Assembly (NCBI GenBank): GCA_018667205.1
Contig: JABIVN010000573.1
Coordinates: 1-6,045 of the forward strand
Direction: 5' to 3'
DNA from: Gammaproteobacteria bacterium
GTDB lineage: Bacteria; Pseudomonadota; Gammaproteobacteria; Pseudomonadales; Azotimanducaceae
Length of the DNA stretch: 6,045 nt
The stretch's first letter is position 1, and every line of letters begins with the position of its first letter. A program made the translations under genes and the position numbers. A model generated the notes under the pieces. It saw only the letters and a program-made list of their open reading frames with translations, ran no database searches and was not told the DNA's origin. Below are positions 5,532-6,045 of this stretch, piece by piece.

Positions 5532-6045
5532 GAAGGAAGAAGGTCCTTAACTGCGTCACGTTCTTCTATGAGTTCAGCCTCGGTGTCATTCATTTTTTCT
5601 CGACTGAAATCGTTTATGGCAAGTCCCTGGACAATTTTCCAGTCGCCACCGGCACAGGTACACGGGAACGAATAAATCAATCCTTCTGCGATACCGTAAC
5701 TACCATCAGAATAAACAGCCATACTAACGACTTCACCATCAGTACCCAGCGCCCAATCGCGCATATGCTCGATAGCAGCATTAGCCGCTGACGCTGCACT
5801 TGATAACCCTCTGGCTTTGATAATCGCCGCACCCCTTTGTTGAACCGTAGGGATAAACATTTCTTCTACCCAAGCCTGATCAACCAGCGTGTCGGCAGCT
5901 GTGCCGTCAACAGACGCATGACTTATATCCGGATATTGAGTAGCCGAGTGATTACCCCAGATCGAAAGCCCAGTGACATCTGATACGTGTTTGCCTGTTT
6001 TTTGGGCAAGTTGAGTCACCGCACGATTGTGATCAAGCCGAGTCA
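5528..6045 (-). CDS. mdh: Malate dehydrogenase (NAD, LDH-like cytosolic type), C-terminal half
   Basis: This tricarboxylic-acid-cycle enzyme oxidises malate to oxaloacetate with NAD+. The window holds about 171 C-terminal residues of a protein normally near 325 aa; the N-terminal Rossmann half lies beyond the right edge. Reading in from the edge the frame gives TRLDHNRA, the conserved substrate-binding segment with the Asp (codon 6032-6034) that pairs with the catalytic His. The His follows in [13 protein letters not shown] (codon 5948-5950). Further on are [20 protein letters not shown], the strand [14 protein letters not shown] and the family-typical tail [37 protein letters not shown] at 6019 is internal, not the start, because the conserved TRLDHNRA lies upstream of it in frame. 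This is the cytosolic-type MDH family, not the E. coli Mdh type. The gene converges on the isomerase-like gene; the stops share TTAA. Confidence 0.96.
   Translation of the reverse strand, partial: TRLDHNRAVTQLAQKTGKHVSDVTGLSIWGNHSATQYPDISHASVDGTAADTLVDQAWVEEMFIPTVQQRGAAIIKARGLSSAASAANAAIEHMRDWALGTDGEVVSMAVYSDGSYGIAEGLIYSFPCTCAGGDWKIVQGLAINDFSREKMNDTEAELIEERDAVKDLLPS

Noticed and set aside
5531..5552. Small stem AAGGA/TCCTT after the isomerase-like gene as a terminator
   Set aside because: It has only 5 bp, an A/G-rich loop and no T-run, and lies within mdh coding sequence.
6017..6019. GTG as the start of the malate dehydrogenase reading frame
   Set aside because: The frame continues past it to the window edge through TRLDHNRA, a conserved internal MDH motif, so the gene is partial rather than short.
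1..6045. CRISPR arrays, tRNA or rRNA genes, insertion sequences, toxin-antitoxin or anti-phage modules
   Set aside because: No spaced repeats, terminal inverted repeats, transposase motifs, cloverleaf-like sequences or defence-protein motifs were seen; nearly all of the sequence is accounted for by six genes or gene fragments.

Overview
The window (about half G+C by eye) looks like ordinary chromosomal DNA from a gammaproteobacterium, probably a free-living or marine one. The evidence is a class I AroA close to the enterobacterial enzyme, an apparent Syd (SecY-interacting) C-terminus just upstream, and an LDH-like cytosolic malate dehydrogenase. The taxonomic call is inference from protein resemblance. 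I see no mobile element, CRISPR array, RNA gene or prophage signature. Coding density is very high: the only intergenic stretch over 30 bp is the 117-bp divergent region at 4113-4229.

Region 1 (1-2153, + strand): the 3' end of a Syd-like gene, then aroA (5-enolpyruvylshikimate-3-phosphate synthase) after a 4-bp gap, then a secreted START-domain lipid-binding protein that probably starts at a TTG 10 bp after the aroA stop. The three are packed like a single transcription unit, although their functions are unrelated.

Region 2 (2137-4112, - strand): a two-gene alkylation-repair operon. The first gene fuses an Ada-type methyl-phosphotriester sensor, an AraC-type DNA-binding domain and an AlkA-type 3-methyladenine DNA glycosylase. 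After a 20-bp gap carrying a strong Shine-Dalgarno comes ogt, the O6-methylguanine-DNA methyltransferase. Together they hold the parts of an adaptive response to DNA methylation: sensing and activation, base excision, and direct O6-alkyl reversal. The ogt 3' end overlaps the START gene 3' end by 17 bp, tail to tail.

Region 3 (4113-5531, + strand): a divergent promoter region, then a 433-aa double-cupin protein resembling type I mannose-6-phosphate isomerase but with an unusually compact metal-site region. Its best -10 box lies so close to the ATG that the transcript may be leaderless.

Region 4 (5528-6045, - strand): the C-terminal half of malate dehydrogenase (mdh), running off the right edge. 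It shares the self-complementary TTAA with the end of the isomerase-like gene, so both stop codons come from the same four bases.

Overall this is mostly housekeeping DNA. The points worth a second look are the split adaptive-response operon with a small internal duplication, the divergent isomerase-like protein and its possible leaderless start, and the tightly interlocked convergent gene ends.
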